A stretch of 64,000 nucleotides of DNA, taken from positions 155,093-219,092 of the forward strand of contig NZ_JAHOPH010000002.1 of assembly GCF_019798055.1 (NCBI RefSeq). The letters are read 5' to 3'. The notes under the pieces are model-generated. The model ran no database searches and was not told the origin of the DNA. It worked only from the letters and a program-made list of their open reading frames with translations. The DNA comes from Salsipaludibacter albus. Its GTDB lineage: Bacteria > Actinomycetota > Nitriliruptoria > Nitriliruptorales > Nitriliruptoraceae. A program made the position numbers and the translations under genes. Shown here piece after piece: positions 25,518 to 33,556 of this stretch. The stretch's first letter is position 1. Every line of letters starts with the position of its first letter.

Positions 25518-26656
25518 GTTCGCTCCGTGGGATGCGCCGGGGGCGGGGGCCTGCCATTGGCGAGTTGGTCGGCCGCCGACCGGTCCAGCTCGAGGCCGTG
25601 CCCGGGGCGGTCACGGTCGGGGCGCAGTGCGCCGTCGATCGGCTCGAGTCCACCGCGGAGCACCACCGACTCGATTCGGACATGGTCGTGGAACCACTCC
25701 AGGTGGCGGAACCGGCGGGTGGCACAGCCGGCGTGGGCGGCCAGGTTCGGGGCACAGTGGGCCGACAGGTCGAGCTGGTGGGCCCAGGCGAGCCCTGCCG
25801 CGTCGAACCAGCCCGTGAAGCCGCCGCACCGGGTGACGTCGGCCTGCAGGCAGTCCACGGCGCCGGCCTCGAGCAGGTCCCGGAGGCGGAAGGCGTCCCA
25901 GCCGTACTCGCCGGCCGCGACGTCCATGCCCGCGGGGCTCCGCCGCCGGACGCGTGCCAGTCCGTCGCGGTCGTCCGACGAGACCGGCTCCTCGTGCCAG
26001 ACGACGCCGGAGTCGGCGAAGTCCTGCGACGCCCGCACGGCCTGCTGGACCGTGTGGGCGCCGTTGGCGTCCACCATCAGCGCCGGCGTGTCCCCGATGA
26101 CCTCGCGGACGGCGGCCACGCGTGCCGGGTCCCGTCCCGGGTCGCGGCCGACCTTCATCTTCACACGGGGAATCCCCCGGTCGACCCAGCCGGCCAGCTG
26201 CCTGGCGACGTGGTCCACGTCGTGGTTGGTGAAACCACCCGACCCGTAGACCGGTGCGGCGTCGCGCGCACCACCCCACAGGTCGACCAGCGAGCTGTCG
26301 AGCAGCCGTGCACGCGCGTCCCACAGCGCGACGTCCAGCGCCGACACGGCGAGGGCACCGATCCCGGGACGGCCGGCGTTGCGCAGCGCAGCCACCATGT
26401 CGAGCCAGCGTGCCCGTACGTCCAGTGCGTCCGCGTCGACCAGCACCCCCGCGAGTTCGTCGCGGACGAGGGTGGCCACGGCCGTGGGGCCGTAGGTCCA
26501 GCCCAGGCCGGTGACGTCCCCCGCCGTGACCTCGGCGACCACCATCGTGGTCGAGTCCCAGGTGTGGGTGCCGTCCTGCTCGCGTGTCGTGGTGGTCGGG
26601 AACGTCCAGGGGGCGACGTCGACGTCACGGATCCGTGGCCGGGACGCGACGGGCAC
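25514..26656 (-). CDS. Enolase-superfamily (mandelate racemase/muconate lactonizing type) enzyme
   Basis: A 380-residue enzyme. The barrel carries a KxK motif (RVKMKVG), then metal ligands in DANGAH, HEEPVS and AAGEYG, an ADVTRCGG strand, and a histidine in SAHCAPNLAAHAG. Such enzymes abstract the alpha-proton of a carboxylate substrate, often a sugar acid. The GTG at 26656 was chosen because it lies one base after the PoxB-like stop and just before the capping domain (RPRIRDVDVAPW). A longer frame exists, but it runs through the PoxB-like gene. Together with its neighbours it suggests a pathway from a sugar or hydroxy acid to pyruvate or acetate; this is inference. Confidence 0.82.
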   Translation of the reverse strand: MPVASRPRIRDVDVAPWTFPTTTTREQDGTHTWDSTTMVVAEVTAGDVTGLGWTYGPTAVATLVRDELAGVLVDADALDVRARWLDMVAALRNAGRPGIGALAVSALDVALWDARARLLDSSLVDLWGGARDAAPVYGSGGFTNHDVDHVARQLAGWVDRGIPRVKMKVGRDPGRDPARVAAVREVIGDTPALMVDANGAHTVQQAVRASQDFADSGVVWHEEPVSSDDRDGLARVRRRSPAGMDVAAGEYGWDAFRLRDLLEAGAVDCLQADVTRCGGFTGWFDAAGLAWAHQLDLSAHCAPNLAAHAGCATRRFRHLEWFHDHVRIESVVLRGGLEPIDGALRPDRDRPGHGLELDRSAADQLANGRPPPPAHPTERT

Positions 26657-26657
26657 G

Positions 26658-28445
26658 TCAGGACCGCATGCGAACGAGGAAGTCCTGCACCCGTTCGCGT
26701 GCGCCCGTGCTGATGATCCCGGCGGCGTCGCGGTCACCGCCGAGCAGCGCCTTGACCAACGACTCGACCTGGTCGGATTCGACGTGTGGCGGGATCGGCG
26801 GGACGTCGGGGTCGACCCGGGCCTGGACCACGGTCGGGCGGTCGGCCGACAGGGCCCGGTCCCAGGTGGGGCCGACGGCGTCGGGGTCGTCCAGGTGGTG
26901 CCCGGCGAGCCCGAGCGACTCGGCGAAGGCGACGAAGTCGACCCGGGGCACCTCCTGGGTCTCCTCCAACTTGGGGAAGCCGCCCATCGCGCGCATCTCC
27001 CAGGTCACCTGGTTGAGGTCCTGGTTGTCGAGCACCAGCACGACCAGTCGGGGATCCTCCCACTCCCGCCAGTACTTGGCGATGGTGATCAGGACGTTCA
27101 TCCCGTTCATCTGCATCGCCCCGTCGCCGACCGTGGCGATGACCGGTCGACCGGGATGGGCGAACTTGGCCCCGACCGCGTGGGGCATGGCCGGCCCCAT
27201 CGTCGCCAGCGTCCCGGACAGGGAGGCGCGCATGCCCTCGCGCAGCCGCAGGTCGCGGGCGAACCAGTTGGTCCCCGAGCCGGAATCGGCCGTGATGATG
27301 ACGTCGTCGGGGAGCCGGGAGGACAACTCCCAGTAGACCCGCTGGGGGTTCAGGGGATCCGCGTCGACCATGGCCCGGCGCTCGACCAGGTCCCACCACT
27401 GGGCGACCTCGCCCTCGAGCTTGTCGCGCCAGGACCGATCGACCTTGCGCTCGATGCGGGGCAGGAGCCGTCGCAGGGTCAGGGCCGCGTCCCCGACGAG
27501 GTTGAACTCGAAGGGGTAGCGCAGGCCGATGTTGTGCGGGTCGATGTCGATGTCGATGGCCCGGGCCTGGTCGAGTCCGGGCAGGAACTGCGTGTAGGGC
27601 ATGTTCGAGCCTATGCACAGGAAGGTGTCGCACTCGTCCATCAACGTCCACGAGGGCTTGGATCCCAGCAGGCCGATCGGGCCCGTGACCCAGGGGAGGT
27701 CGTCGGGCAGCACGTCCTTGCCCAGCAGTGCCTTGGCGACGCCGGCGCCCGTCAGCTCGGCCAGTTCACGGACCTCCGCGGCAGCGCCACGTGCACCCTG
27801 GCCGACCAGGACGGCGACCCGTTCCCCCGCGTTGACCAGCTCGGCTGCCGCGTCCAGCGCGTCGTCGGGTGGGCTGATCTCGGGCTCGACGACCCCGCGG
27901 CTCGACGGGACCATCTTGAAGGCGTGGCTCGGGGCCACGTACTCCTGCTCCTGGACGTCGATCGGGACCACGATCGCGGTGACGGTCCGGCGAGTCAGGG
28001 CCGTGCGCATGGCGCGGTCGACCGCCAGCGGCAGCTGTTGGGGCGAGGTGACCTCGACCAGGAACGCCCCGGCGACGTCCTTGTACAGGTTTGTCAGGTC
28101 CACCTCCTGTTGGTAGGAGCCACCGCGGGCCGTGGTCGCCTGGGCGCCGACGATCGCCAGGACCGGCTGGCGATCGAGCTTGGCGTCGTACAGCCCGTTG
28201 AGCAGGTGGATCGCCCCCGGGCCCGACGTGGCGAGGCACACGCCCACCTGGCCGGTGAACCGGGCATGTCCGGAGGCCATGAAGGCCGCCAACTCCTCGT
28301 GCCGAGCCTGCACGAAGCGCGGTCCGTCCGCCCGCTGCATCGCCGCGTGGATGCCGTTGATCCCGTCGCCGGGATAGCCGAACATCCGATCCACCTCCCA
28401 CTCACGCAGGCGCTGGAGCAGGGCATCGGCGACGGTGGTGGTCAT
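26658..28445 (-). CDS. Thiamine-diphosphate enzyme, pyruvate oxidase/dehydrogenase (PoxB) type
   Basis: A 595-residue ThDP enzyme. The PYR domain contains RMFGYPGDGINGI and the catalytic-type glutamate region RHEELAAFMA. The central domain has LVGQGARG, and the C-terminal PP domain holds the cofactor motif VGDGAMQMNGMNVLITIAKY with the metal site closing at LDNQDLNQVTWEMRAMGG. This fits PoxB-like pyruvate:quinone oxidoreductases better than acetolactate synthase. AAGGAG lies seven bases before the ATG. First gene of a three-gene minus-strand operon, with a stress-sigma-like promoter about 80 bases upstream, in line with stationary-phase use of PoxB in other bacteria. Confidence 0.87.
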   Translation of the reverse strand: MTTTVADALLQRLREWEVDRMFGYPGDGINGIHAAMQRADGPRFVQARHEELAAFMASGHARFTGQVGVCLATSGPGAIHLLNGLYDAKLDRQPVLAIVGAQATTARGGSYQQEVDLTNLYKDVAGAFLVEVTSPQQLPLAVDRAMRTALTRRTVTAIVVPIDVQEQEYVAPSHAFKMVPSSRGVVEPEISPPDDALDAAAELVNAGERVAVLVGQGARGAAAEVRELAELTGAGVAKALLGKDVLPDDLPWVTGPIGLLGSKPSWTLMDECDTFLCIGSNMPYTQFLPGLDQARAIDIDIDPHNIGLRYPFEFNLVGDAALTLRRLLPRIERKVDRSWRDKLEGEVAQWWDLVERRAMVDADPLNPQRVYWELSSRLPDDVIITADSGSGTNWFARDLRLREGMRASLSGTLATMGPAMPHAVGAKFAHPGRPVIATVGDGAMQMNGMNVLITIAKYWREWEDPRLVVLVLDNQDLNQVTWEMRAMGGFPKLEETQEVPRVDFVAFAESLGLAGHHLDDPDAVGPTWDRALSADRPTVVQARVDPDVPPIPPHVESDQVESLVKALLGGDRDAAGIISTGARERVQDFLVRMRS

Positions 28446-28521
28446 CCGGGACTCCTTGTCGCGGTTCGGTTCGGGCGCTTGGGGCTGGGCCTGCCCGGCG
28501 GGTCGACGGCCCGTTCGGGGG

Positions 28522-28547
28522 CTTCCCGAGCCGATGACACGACAAAC
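28522..28547 (-). promoter_or_regulatory. SigB/SigF-like promoter of the poxB-type operon
   Basis: Minus strand: GTTTGT (28547-28542), 14-base spacer, GGGAAG (28527-28522), 76 bases before the ATG at 28445. Confidence 0.5.
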
Positions 28548-28658
28548 ATGTCCCGATGACCGCCCCGCCGCGACGACGTGTGGGCCCGGGGCGATCCGGA
28601 TGTGTAGCCCGGGGCACGAACGGGCACGGTGAGGTGCGAGCGCTCCGAGGAGGTCCAC

Positions 28659-29207
28659 ATGCACCCGACGGGTTGGTTGACGTTGGCGCTGGACTGGGGC
28701 GAGGCCGGCCTGACCGTCGTCACGGTCGTGGGGCTGTACGCCCTGACCATCCTGGCCAGTCGGTTGCTCGGGCAGCGGCAGTTCTCGTCGCTGTCGAGCT
28801 ACGACCTGGCGTTCACGTTCGCCCTGGGGGCGATCATCGGTCGTGGGGTGCTGGTCGTCACCAACCTGTCGGGGGCGGCACTGGCGCTGGTCACGATGTT
28901 CGTGTTGCACGCCGGCCTGGGGTGGCTGCACCACCACGTCGAGGCGGTCCACCGGTTCACGCAGAACCGGCCGATCCTGGTTGTGGCCGACGGAGAGGTG
29001 CTGTCGGCCGGGCTGCGACGGGCACGGATGAGTCGGACCGAGCTGCGGCAGTGCCTGCGCAGCCACGGCGTCGGCAGCCTGGACGAGGTCCGGGCCGCGA
29101 TCCTCGAGCGCAGCGGTGAGGTCAGCGTCGTGCCCGTGGCCTCGCGACTCGACCATGCCCTGCTCACGGAGGTCGTGGGCGCCCGTGAGCTCGCACCATC
29201 GGAGTGA
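28659..29207 (+). CDS. DUF421 (YetF-like) membrane protein
   Basis: A 182-residue protein with three N-terminal hydrophobic segments (about 14-34, 50-70 and 72-92). A cytosolic domain with the DUF421 signatures follows (GQRQFSSLSSYDLAFTFALG; NRPILVVADGEVLSAGLRRARMS). The family is widespread in stress- and sporulation-associated contexts, but its function is not settled. A GAGGAGG ribosome site precedes the ATG at 28659. Divergent from the poxB-type operon. Confidence 0.85.
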   Translation: MHPTGWLTLALDWGEAGLTVVTVVGLYALTILASRLLGQRQFSSLSSYDLAFTFALGAIIGRGVLVVTNLSGAALALVTMFVLHAGLGWLHHHVEAVHRFTQNRPILVVADGEVLSAGLRRARMSRTELRQCLRSHGVGSLDEVRAAILERSGEVSVVPVASRLDHALLTEVVGARELAPSE

Positions 29208-29277
29208 CGGGGAGGGGCGGACCAGCGCTCGTCCCGCCCGGTCGGGGAGAGGTGTTGCCGTCGACACGGGAACGGAC

Positions 29278-31098
29278 ATGGACGACTACCCGGACATCGC
29301 GGAGCTGGCGCTGGTCGGCGACTGCCACTCGGCTGCCCTGGTCGGGCTCGACGGCGGGGTCGAGTGGTGCTGCTTCCGGCGCTTCGACGCCCCGCCGGTG
29401 TTCGCCCCTCTGCTGGATCGCCGACGAGGTGGACGGTGCCTGGTCACGACCGTGGGGGAGCACACGACCACGCGTGCCTACGAGCCGGACACGAACGTGC
29501 TCCGCACGACGTTCGAGGCGCCGGACGGCGTGCTGGAGGTCGTCGACGCCTTCGTGGTGGACGACACGCGGGCCAGTGGGTCGACGGGCGAGGTCGAGCC
29601 GCACATGCAGCTGGTGCGCTGGGCACGGTGCGTGGAGGGACGCGTCGAGCTCGAGGTCGACGTGCAGCCTCGCTTCGAGTACGGGCTCACGAGGCCGCGG
29701 ATCGACCTTGTGGACGACGGACTGGTCACGGTGACCGGTGGTCCGGACGCACTGGTCGTCACATCGGACTTGCCCTTGGAGTCGGCCGACGCCACCGGCT
29801 GCGTGGCCCGCGAACGCCTCACGACCGGCGACGTGCGCTTCCTGAGCATCGAGTACCAGCGTCCGCACCAGTTGGAGGTGCGGCCACGCTCGCGCGACGA
29901 GATCGAGCAGCGACTCGACGGGACCCGGCGGTTCTGGCGACGCTGGTCGTCGCGGATCGGTTACGACGGTCCCCATCGCGACGCCGTGGTCCGCAGCGCC
30001 CTGGTCCTGAAAGCACTCACCAACGCGCCGACAGGTGCCATCGTGGCCGCCCCGACCACATCGCTGCCGGAAGCACCGTCCGGCGGACGGTCCTGGGACT
30101 ACCGCTACACGTGGCTGCGCGACACGGCGCTGATCCTGGATGCCCTGTTCGCACTCGGCCTGGTCGACGAGGGCGAGGCGTTCGCGGCCTGGTTGCAACG
30201 CACGACGGCCGGTCGGGCCCACGACCTGCAGCCGTTGTACGGGGTCGGTGGCGAACGGCTCCTGCACGAGTGGGAACTGGACGGCCTGGCCGGCTATCGG
30301 TCGGCTCCCGTCCGGATCGGCAACGCCGCCTCCCAGCAGTTCCAACTGGACGTCCACGGCGAGCTGGTCGACGCGGTGTGGCGCCTGCATCGGCACGGCG
30401 GACAGGTGGACCGTGGGCTGTGGGCGTTCGTCAAGGAGGTCGCGGACGTCATCACCGAACGATGGGACCAGCCCGACCAGGGCATCTGGGAGGTCCGCGG
30501 CCGTCCCCGGCACTTCGTGTCGTCCAAGGTCTTCGCCTGGATCGGCCTCGCCCGTGCCGCCTCCATGGCGACTGACCTGGAACCGGACCTGGACACCACG
30601 GAGTGGGAGGACGCCGCCGCGGCCGTCCGCAACGACGTGGCGGAGCGCGGGGTGGATCCCGACAGCGGGGCGCTGACGCGCTCGTACGACGACGATGCGG
30701 CCGACGCGGCCAACCTGGTCGCGGTGCTCGAGGGCTTCCCGGACGAGGACGGGTCGATCCTGCCCGCGACGGTCGACCGGGTCCTCGAGGAGTTGTCGGC
30801 GGCCGAGGGGTTGGTCCACCGCTACCGGGTCGACGACGGGATCGACCACGATGAGGGGGCCTTCGTGATCTGCTCGTTCTGGCTGGTCTCGGCGCTGGCC
30901 GCCGTGGGCGAGGTCGAGCGGGCCCATGAGCGGTTCACGGCGATCCTGGACCACGCCAACGACGTGGGACTGCTGAGCGAGGAGGTCGATCCCGACGACG
31001 GCGCGCTGCTGGGCAACTTCCCCCAGGCATTCAGCCATGCTGGCCTGGTCCAGGCGGCACTGGACCTCGCCGCTGCGGACGGGCGGGGAGCCGCATGA
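29278..31098 (+). CDS. Glycoside hydrolase family 15 (glucoamylase/trehalase-like)
   Basis: A 606-residue GH15 enzyme. An N-terminal beta-sandwich domain (about 1-250) opens with the typical IAELALVGDCHSAALV. The (alpha/alpha)6 barrel carries GGRSWDYRYTWLRDTALILD, then HEWELDGLAGYRSAPVRIGNAA with the general-acid glutamate region, and near the end EEVDPDDGALLGNFPQAFSHAG, where the second catalytic glutamate is expected. There is no signal peptide, so it acts inside the cell, probably on glycogen-derived oligosaccharides or trehalose. The ATG at 29278 sits directly before the conserved domain; GGGAA lies seven bases upstream. Confidence 0.88.
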   Translation: MDDYPDIAELALVGDCHSAALVGLDGGVEWCCFRRFDAPPVFAPLLDRRRGGRCLVTTVGEHTTTRAYEPDTNVLRTTFEAPDGVLEVVDAFVVDDTRASGSTGEVEPHMQLVRWARCVEGRVELEVDVQPRFEYGLTRPRIDLVDDGLVTVTGGPDALVVTSDLPLESADATGCVARERLTTGDVRFLSIEYQRPHQLEVRPRSRDEIEQRLDGTRRFWRRWSSRIGYDGPHRDAVVRSALVLKALTNAPTGAIVAAPTTSLPEAPSGGRSWDYRYTWLRDTALILDALFALGLVDEGEAFAAWLQRTTAGRAHDLQPLYGVGGERLLHEWELDGLAGYRSAPVRIGNAASQQFQLDVHGELVDAVWRLHRHGGQVDRGLWAFVKEVADVITERWDQPDQGIWEVRGRPRHFVSSKVFAWIGLARAASMATDLEPDLDTTEWEDAAAAVRNDVAERGVDPDSGALTRSYDDDAADAANLVAVLEGFPDEDGSILPATVDRVLEELSAAEGLVHRYRVDDGIDHDEGAFVICSFWLVSALAAVGEVERAHERFTAILDHANDVGLLSEEVDPDDGALLGNFPQAFSHAGLVQAALDLAAADGRGAA

Positions 31099-31129
31099 CG
31101 ACGCCGGACCTGGTCGACGCCCGGTGGAT

Positions 31130-31156
31130 GTTTCCGGAGCGTCCGGGGCGGGGTAC
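31130..31156 (+). promoter_or_regulatory. SigB/SigF-like promoter of the SDR gene
   Basis: GTTTCC (31130-31135), 15-base spacer, GGGTAC (31151-31156), 29 bases before the ATG at 31186. Confidence 0.5.
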
Positions 31157-31185
31157 CCCCCGGGTGGTCGAGAGGGAGAGATGCC

Positions 31186-32235
31186 ATGCACGAACACGAG
31201 ACCGTCGTCGTGACCGGTGCCTCGGCAGGGGTGGGGCGTGCGGTCGCCGTCCGCTTCGCCCGCGACGGGTGCCGGGTGGGCCTGCTCGCACGTGGACGGG
31301 CCGGCCTGGAGGGTGCCTCCCGCGAGGTCCGCGACGCCGGGGGGCAGGCCCACCCCGTGGTCACCGACGTCGCGGACCCCGCGGCGGTCGAGGCAGCCGC
31401 CGACGAGGTCACGGACCGGTTCGGTGACATCGACGTGTGGGTCAACAACGCCATGGTCACGGTCTACGGCCGGTTCTGGGACCTGTCGCCGGAGGAGTTC
31501 CAACGGGTGGTCGAGGTCACGTTCCTCGGGTCAGCCTGGGGCCTGCAGGCGGCCCTCCGCCGGATGCGTCCGCGCGACGAGGGGACGATCGTGCAGGTCG
31601 GCTCGGCCCTCGGATCCAGGGGCATCCCCCTGCAATCGGCCTACTGCGCGTCCAAGCACGCACTCAACGGGATGCTGGACTCGGTGCGCACGGAGCTGGC
31701 CAGCAGCGGCAGTGCGGTCCACCTCGGGATCGTGCAGTTGCCTGCACTCGACACGCCCCAGTTCACCTGGGGACGCAGCAAGCTCGACGCCCATCCCCAG
31801 CCAGTCCCACCGATCTTCCGGCCCGAGGTCGCGGCAGACGCGATCCACCACGTCGCGCGCACCCGTCGTCGCGAGGCCTGGGTCGGGTCGTCGACGGTGC
31901 AGACCATCCTCGGCAGTCGCCTGTCCACCGCCGCCATGGACACCTACCTCGCGCGGACGGGCGTGGATGCCCAGCGGGCGGACCACCTCGACGACACGGG
32001 CCGGGCCGACAACCTGTTCGCGCCGGCGGACGACCACGAGGACGCAGGCACCGCCGGGCCCTTCGGTGACCGGTCGCGTGACCACAGCGCCCAGTGGTCG
32101 CTCGACCGCCACCGGGCGGGGATCCTGGCGTCACTCGCGGTCGCCGTGTCGGGGGCACTCGCGGCATGGGGCTTGGCACGGCCGGGTCGACCGGCGCGCT
32201 CGCCGCGTGCGGACCGGTCCGGCGTCCTGGCATGA
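31186..32235 (+). CDS. Short-chain dehydrogenase/reductase with membrane-anchored tail
   Basis: A 349-residue protein. A classical SDR domain fills the first 250 residues: cofactor motif TGASAGVG near 10, NNAM near 88, and the catalytic serine with YCASK further on. A longer C-terminal part (about 255-349) carries an unstructured acidic stretch, one hydrophobic segment (GILASLAVAVSGALAAWGLA) and a basic end. Stand-alone SDRs of this size, annotated without a known substrate, are common in actinobacteria. GAGGGAGAG precedes the ATG; a stress-type promoter lies directly upstream. Confidence 0.87.
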   Translation: MHEHETVVVTGASAGVGRAVAVRFARDGCRVGLLARGRAGLEGASREVRDAGGQAHPVVTDVADPAAVEAAADEVTDRFGDIDVWVNNAMVTVYGRFWDLSPEEFQRVVEVTFLGSAWGLQAALRRMRPRDEGTIVQVGSALGSRGIPLQSAYCASKHALNGMLDSVRTELASSGSAVHLGIVQLPALDTPQFTWGRSKLDAHPQPVPPIFRPEVAADAIHHVARTRRREAWVGSSTVQTILGSRLSTAAMDTYLARTGVDAQRADHLDDTGRADNLFAPADDHEDAGTAGPFGDRSRDHSAQWSLDRHRAGILASLAVAVSGALAAWGLARPGRPARSPRADRSGVLA

Positions 32236-32278
32236 CGAGCCGTTGCGGGCGGGCACGGACCCGAGCGCCGACGTCGGC

Positions 32279-32497
32279 TCAGCCCCCGGCGTCCTCGTCG
32301 TCCCGATCGCGTGCCTCGGCCAGGGACGACGGTGCGTCCACGTATTCGGCGTGGGCACCGTCGTCGCGTTCGGCCAGCGTGGCCTTGTCGGACGGTGTCG
32401 GCTGGTCGGGCCGGGCGGCGGGGTCGTGCTTGTCCCGGGTCACGGGGGGATCCTCCTCGGCCTCGTCGTCCGGACGGCGGTCACGATCGTTGGTCAC
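32279..32497 (-). CDS. Small disordered acidic protein, unknown
   Basis: A 72-residue very hydrophilic protein rich in D, E, R and P (opens MTNDRDRRPDDEAEEDPP). The GTG has AGGAG eight bases upstream, which is the main reason to accept it. It has no predicted structure and no family. It could be an intrinsically disordered stress protein, or non-coding. Confidence 0.45.
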   Translation of the reverse strand: MTNDRDRRPDDEAEEDPPVTRDKHDPAARPDQPTPSDKATLAERDDGAHAEYVDAPSSLAEARDRDDEDAGG

Positions 32498-32585
32498 GGG
32501 GCTGCTCCTGGTCGCTGGCCATGGTGGCCCGGCGTGGTGCGAGACGACCCGGCCGGACGGGCGGGTCGGGTGGGGGACTCGCCGG

Positions 32586-33002
32586 TCACTCGCCCGGCGT
32601 CCGGAGGTCGGGGACCGGGTCCTCGACCTCGTCGAACTCCCGGCCGACCAGCCGGTTGCCCAGCCAGGCGTGCAGGATCACGAGCTCCGCGATGACCACG
32701 CCCAGCGTGGCCAGCCGCAGGTCGGACTCGGACACCCCCGCGAGCCCCGTCGTGAAGGACAACGCGAGCGCCACCCCCGATGCCAGGGCGAGCAGGGCGG
32801 CGAGGTCCATCCAGCGACCGCTGCGGCGTGGCGGCAGGGCCACCAGGGCCACGCCCAGCCCGACGGCGGCCAACGCGCTCAGCACGAACGCCAGGCGCAG
32901 CCAGGCCGGAGCCGAGTCGGGCGGGACGATGCCCTGCAGGAGGTGGATGCCGGCATAGACGAACAGTCCTGCCACCATCAGGCCGCGGGCCACGACGTCC
33001 AT
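32586..33002 (-). CDS. Small four-span membrane protein
   Basis: A 138-residue protein with four hydrophobic segments (about 5-25, 36-56, 66-86 and 96-114) and an acidic C-terminus (EFDEVEDPVPDL). GGAGGAG just upstream of the ATG makes the start firm. No family recognised. A stress-sigma-like promoter lies about 120 bases upstream, close to the start of the divergent complex I-like operon. Confidence 0.7.
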   Translation of the reverse strand: MDVVARGLMVAGLFVYAGIHLLQGIVPPDSAPAWLRLAFVLSALAAVGLGVALVALPPRRSGRWMDLAALLALASGVALALSFTTGLAGVSESDLRLATLGVVIAELVILHAWLGNRLVGREFDEVEDPVPDLRTPGE

Positions 33003-33124
33003 GTCGACTCCTCCACGAGCTGGTCGTCCCCGACCGGCCGCGCACGAACGCCCGGAGGGCGGGGTGCCCACCCGGATCGCTCGTCGCGCCGGGTGGCTCG
33101 GGGCCGTGCCGCCGGGCAACGGTC

Positions 33125-33150
33125 CTTCCCGGGCCTGTGTGAACCCAAAC
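33125..33150 (-). promoter_or_regulatory. SigB/SigF-like promoter of the four-span protein gene
   Basis: Minus strand: GTTTGG (33150-33145), 14-base spacer, GGGAAG (33130-33125), leaving a leader of about 120 bases before the ATG at 33002. Confidence 0.45.
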
Positions 33151-33187
33151 ACCTGTCCGTGCTGCCGACCCGTCGTCCGGCCACCTG

Positions 33188-33556
33188 ATGGCGCAGTCCA
33201 TGCTCGGCGCGTTCCTGGCCGTGGCCACGGCCACCGTGGTGGCCGCGACCGCCGTGGCTGGCGTCGCCCTGTGGCGCCGGCCGGTGGATCCGACCGCGGT
33301 GGCGTGGTCGGCCACGCTGCCGTGGCTCGGGGGCCACGAACCCGAGACGCATGCCTGGAATCGCTTCCACGCGCGCTACTACCCGATGACGCTCGTCCTG
33401 CTCGCCTTCGAGATGGAGATGATGTTCATGTACCCCTGGGCCGTGGTGTTCGCCGAGCTCGGGACGAAGGCACTGGTGGAGATGGCGGTCTTCCTGGCCC
33501 TGCTGTCACTCGGGGTCGTGTACCTGTGGCGCGAAGGCGGCCTGGCATGGCAGTGA
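33188..33556 (+). CDS. nuoA: Complex I-like subunit A (NuoA)
   Basis: A 122-residue protein with three membrane segments. The family core is clear in RYYPMTLVLLAFEMEMMFMYPWAVVFAELG (about 63-92), matching FYLVALLFIIFDVEVAFLFPWAV-type NuoA. The conserved YECG loop before it is replaced by LGGHEP (48-52), so the loop cysteine is gone. First gene of an operon A-(B/D-like)-H-J-K-L-M-N. It overlaps the next gene by ten bases. Confidence 0.82.
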   Translation: MAQSMLGAFLAVATATVVAATAVAGVALWRRPVDPTAVAWSATLPWLGGHEPETHAWNRFHARYYPMTLVLLAFEMEMMFMYPWAVVFAELGTKALVEMAVFLALLSLGVVYLWREGGLAWQ

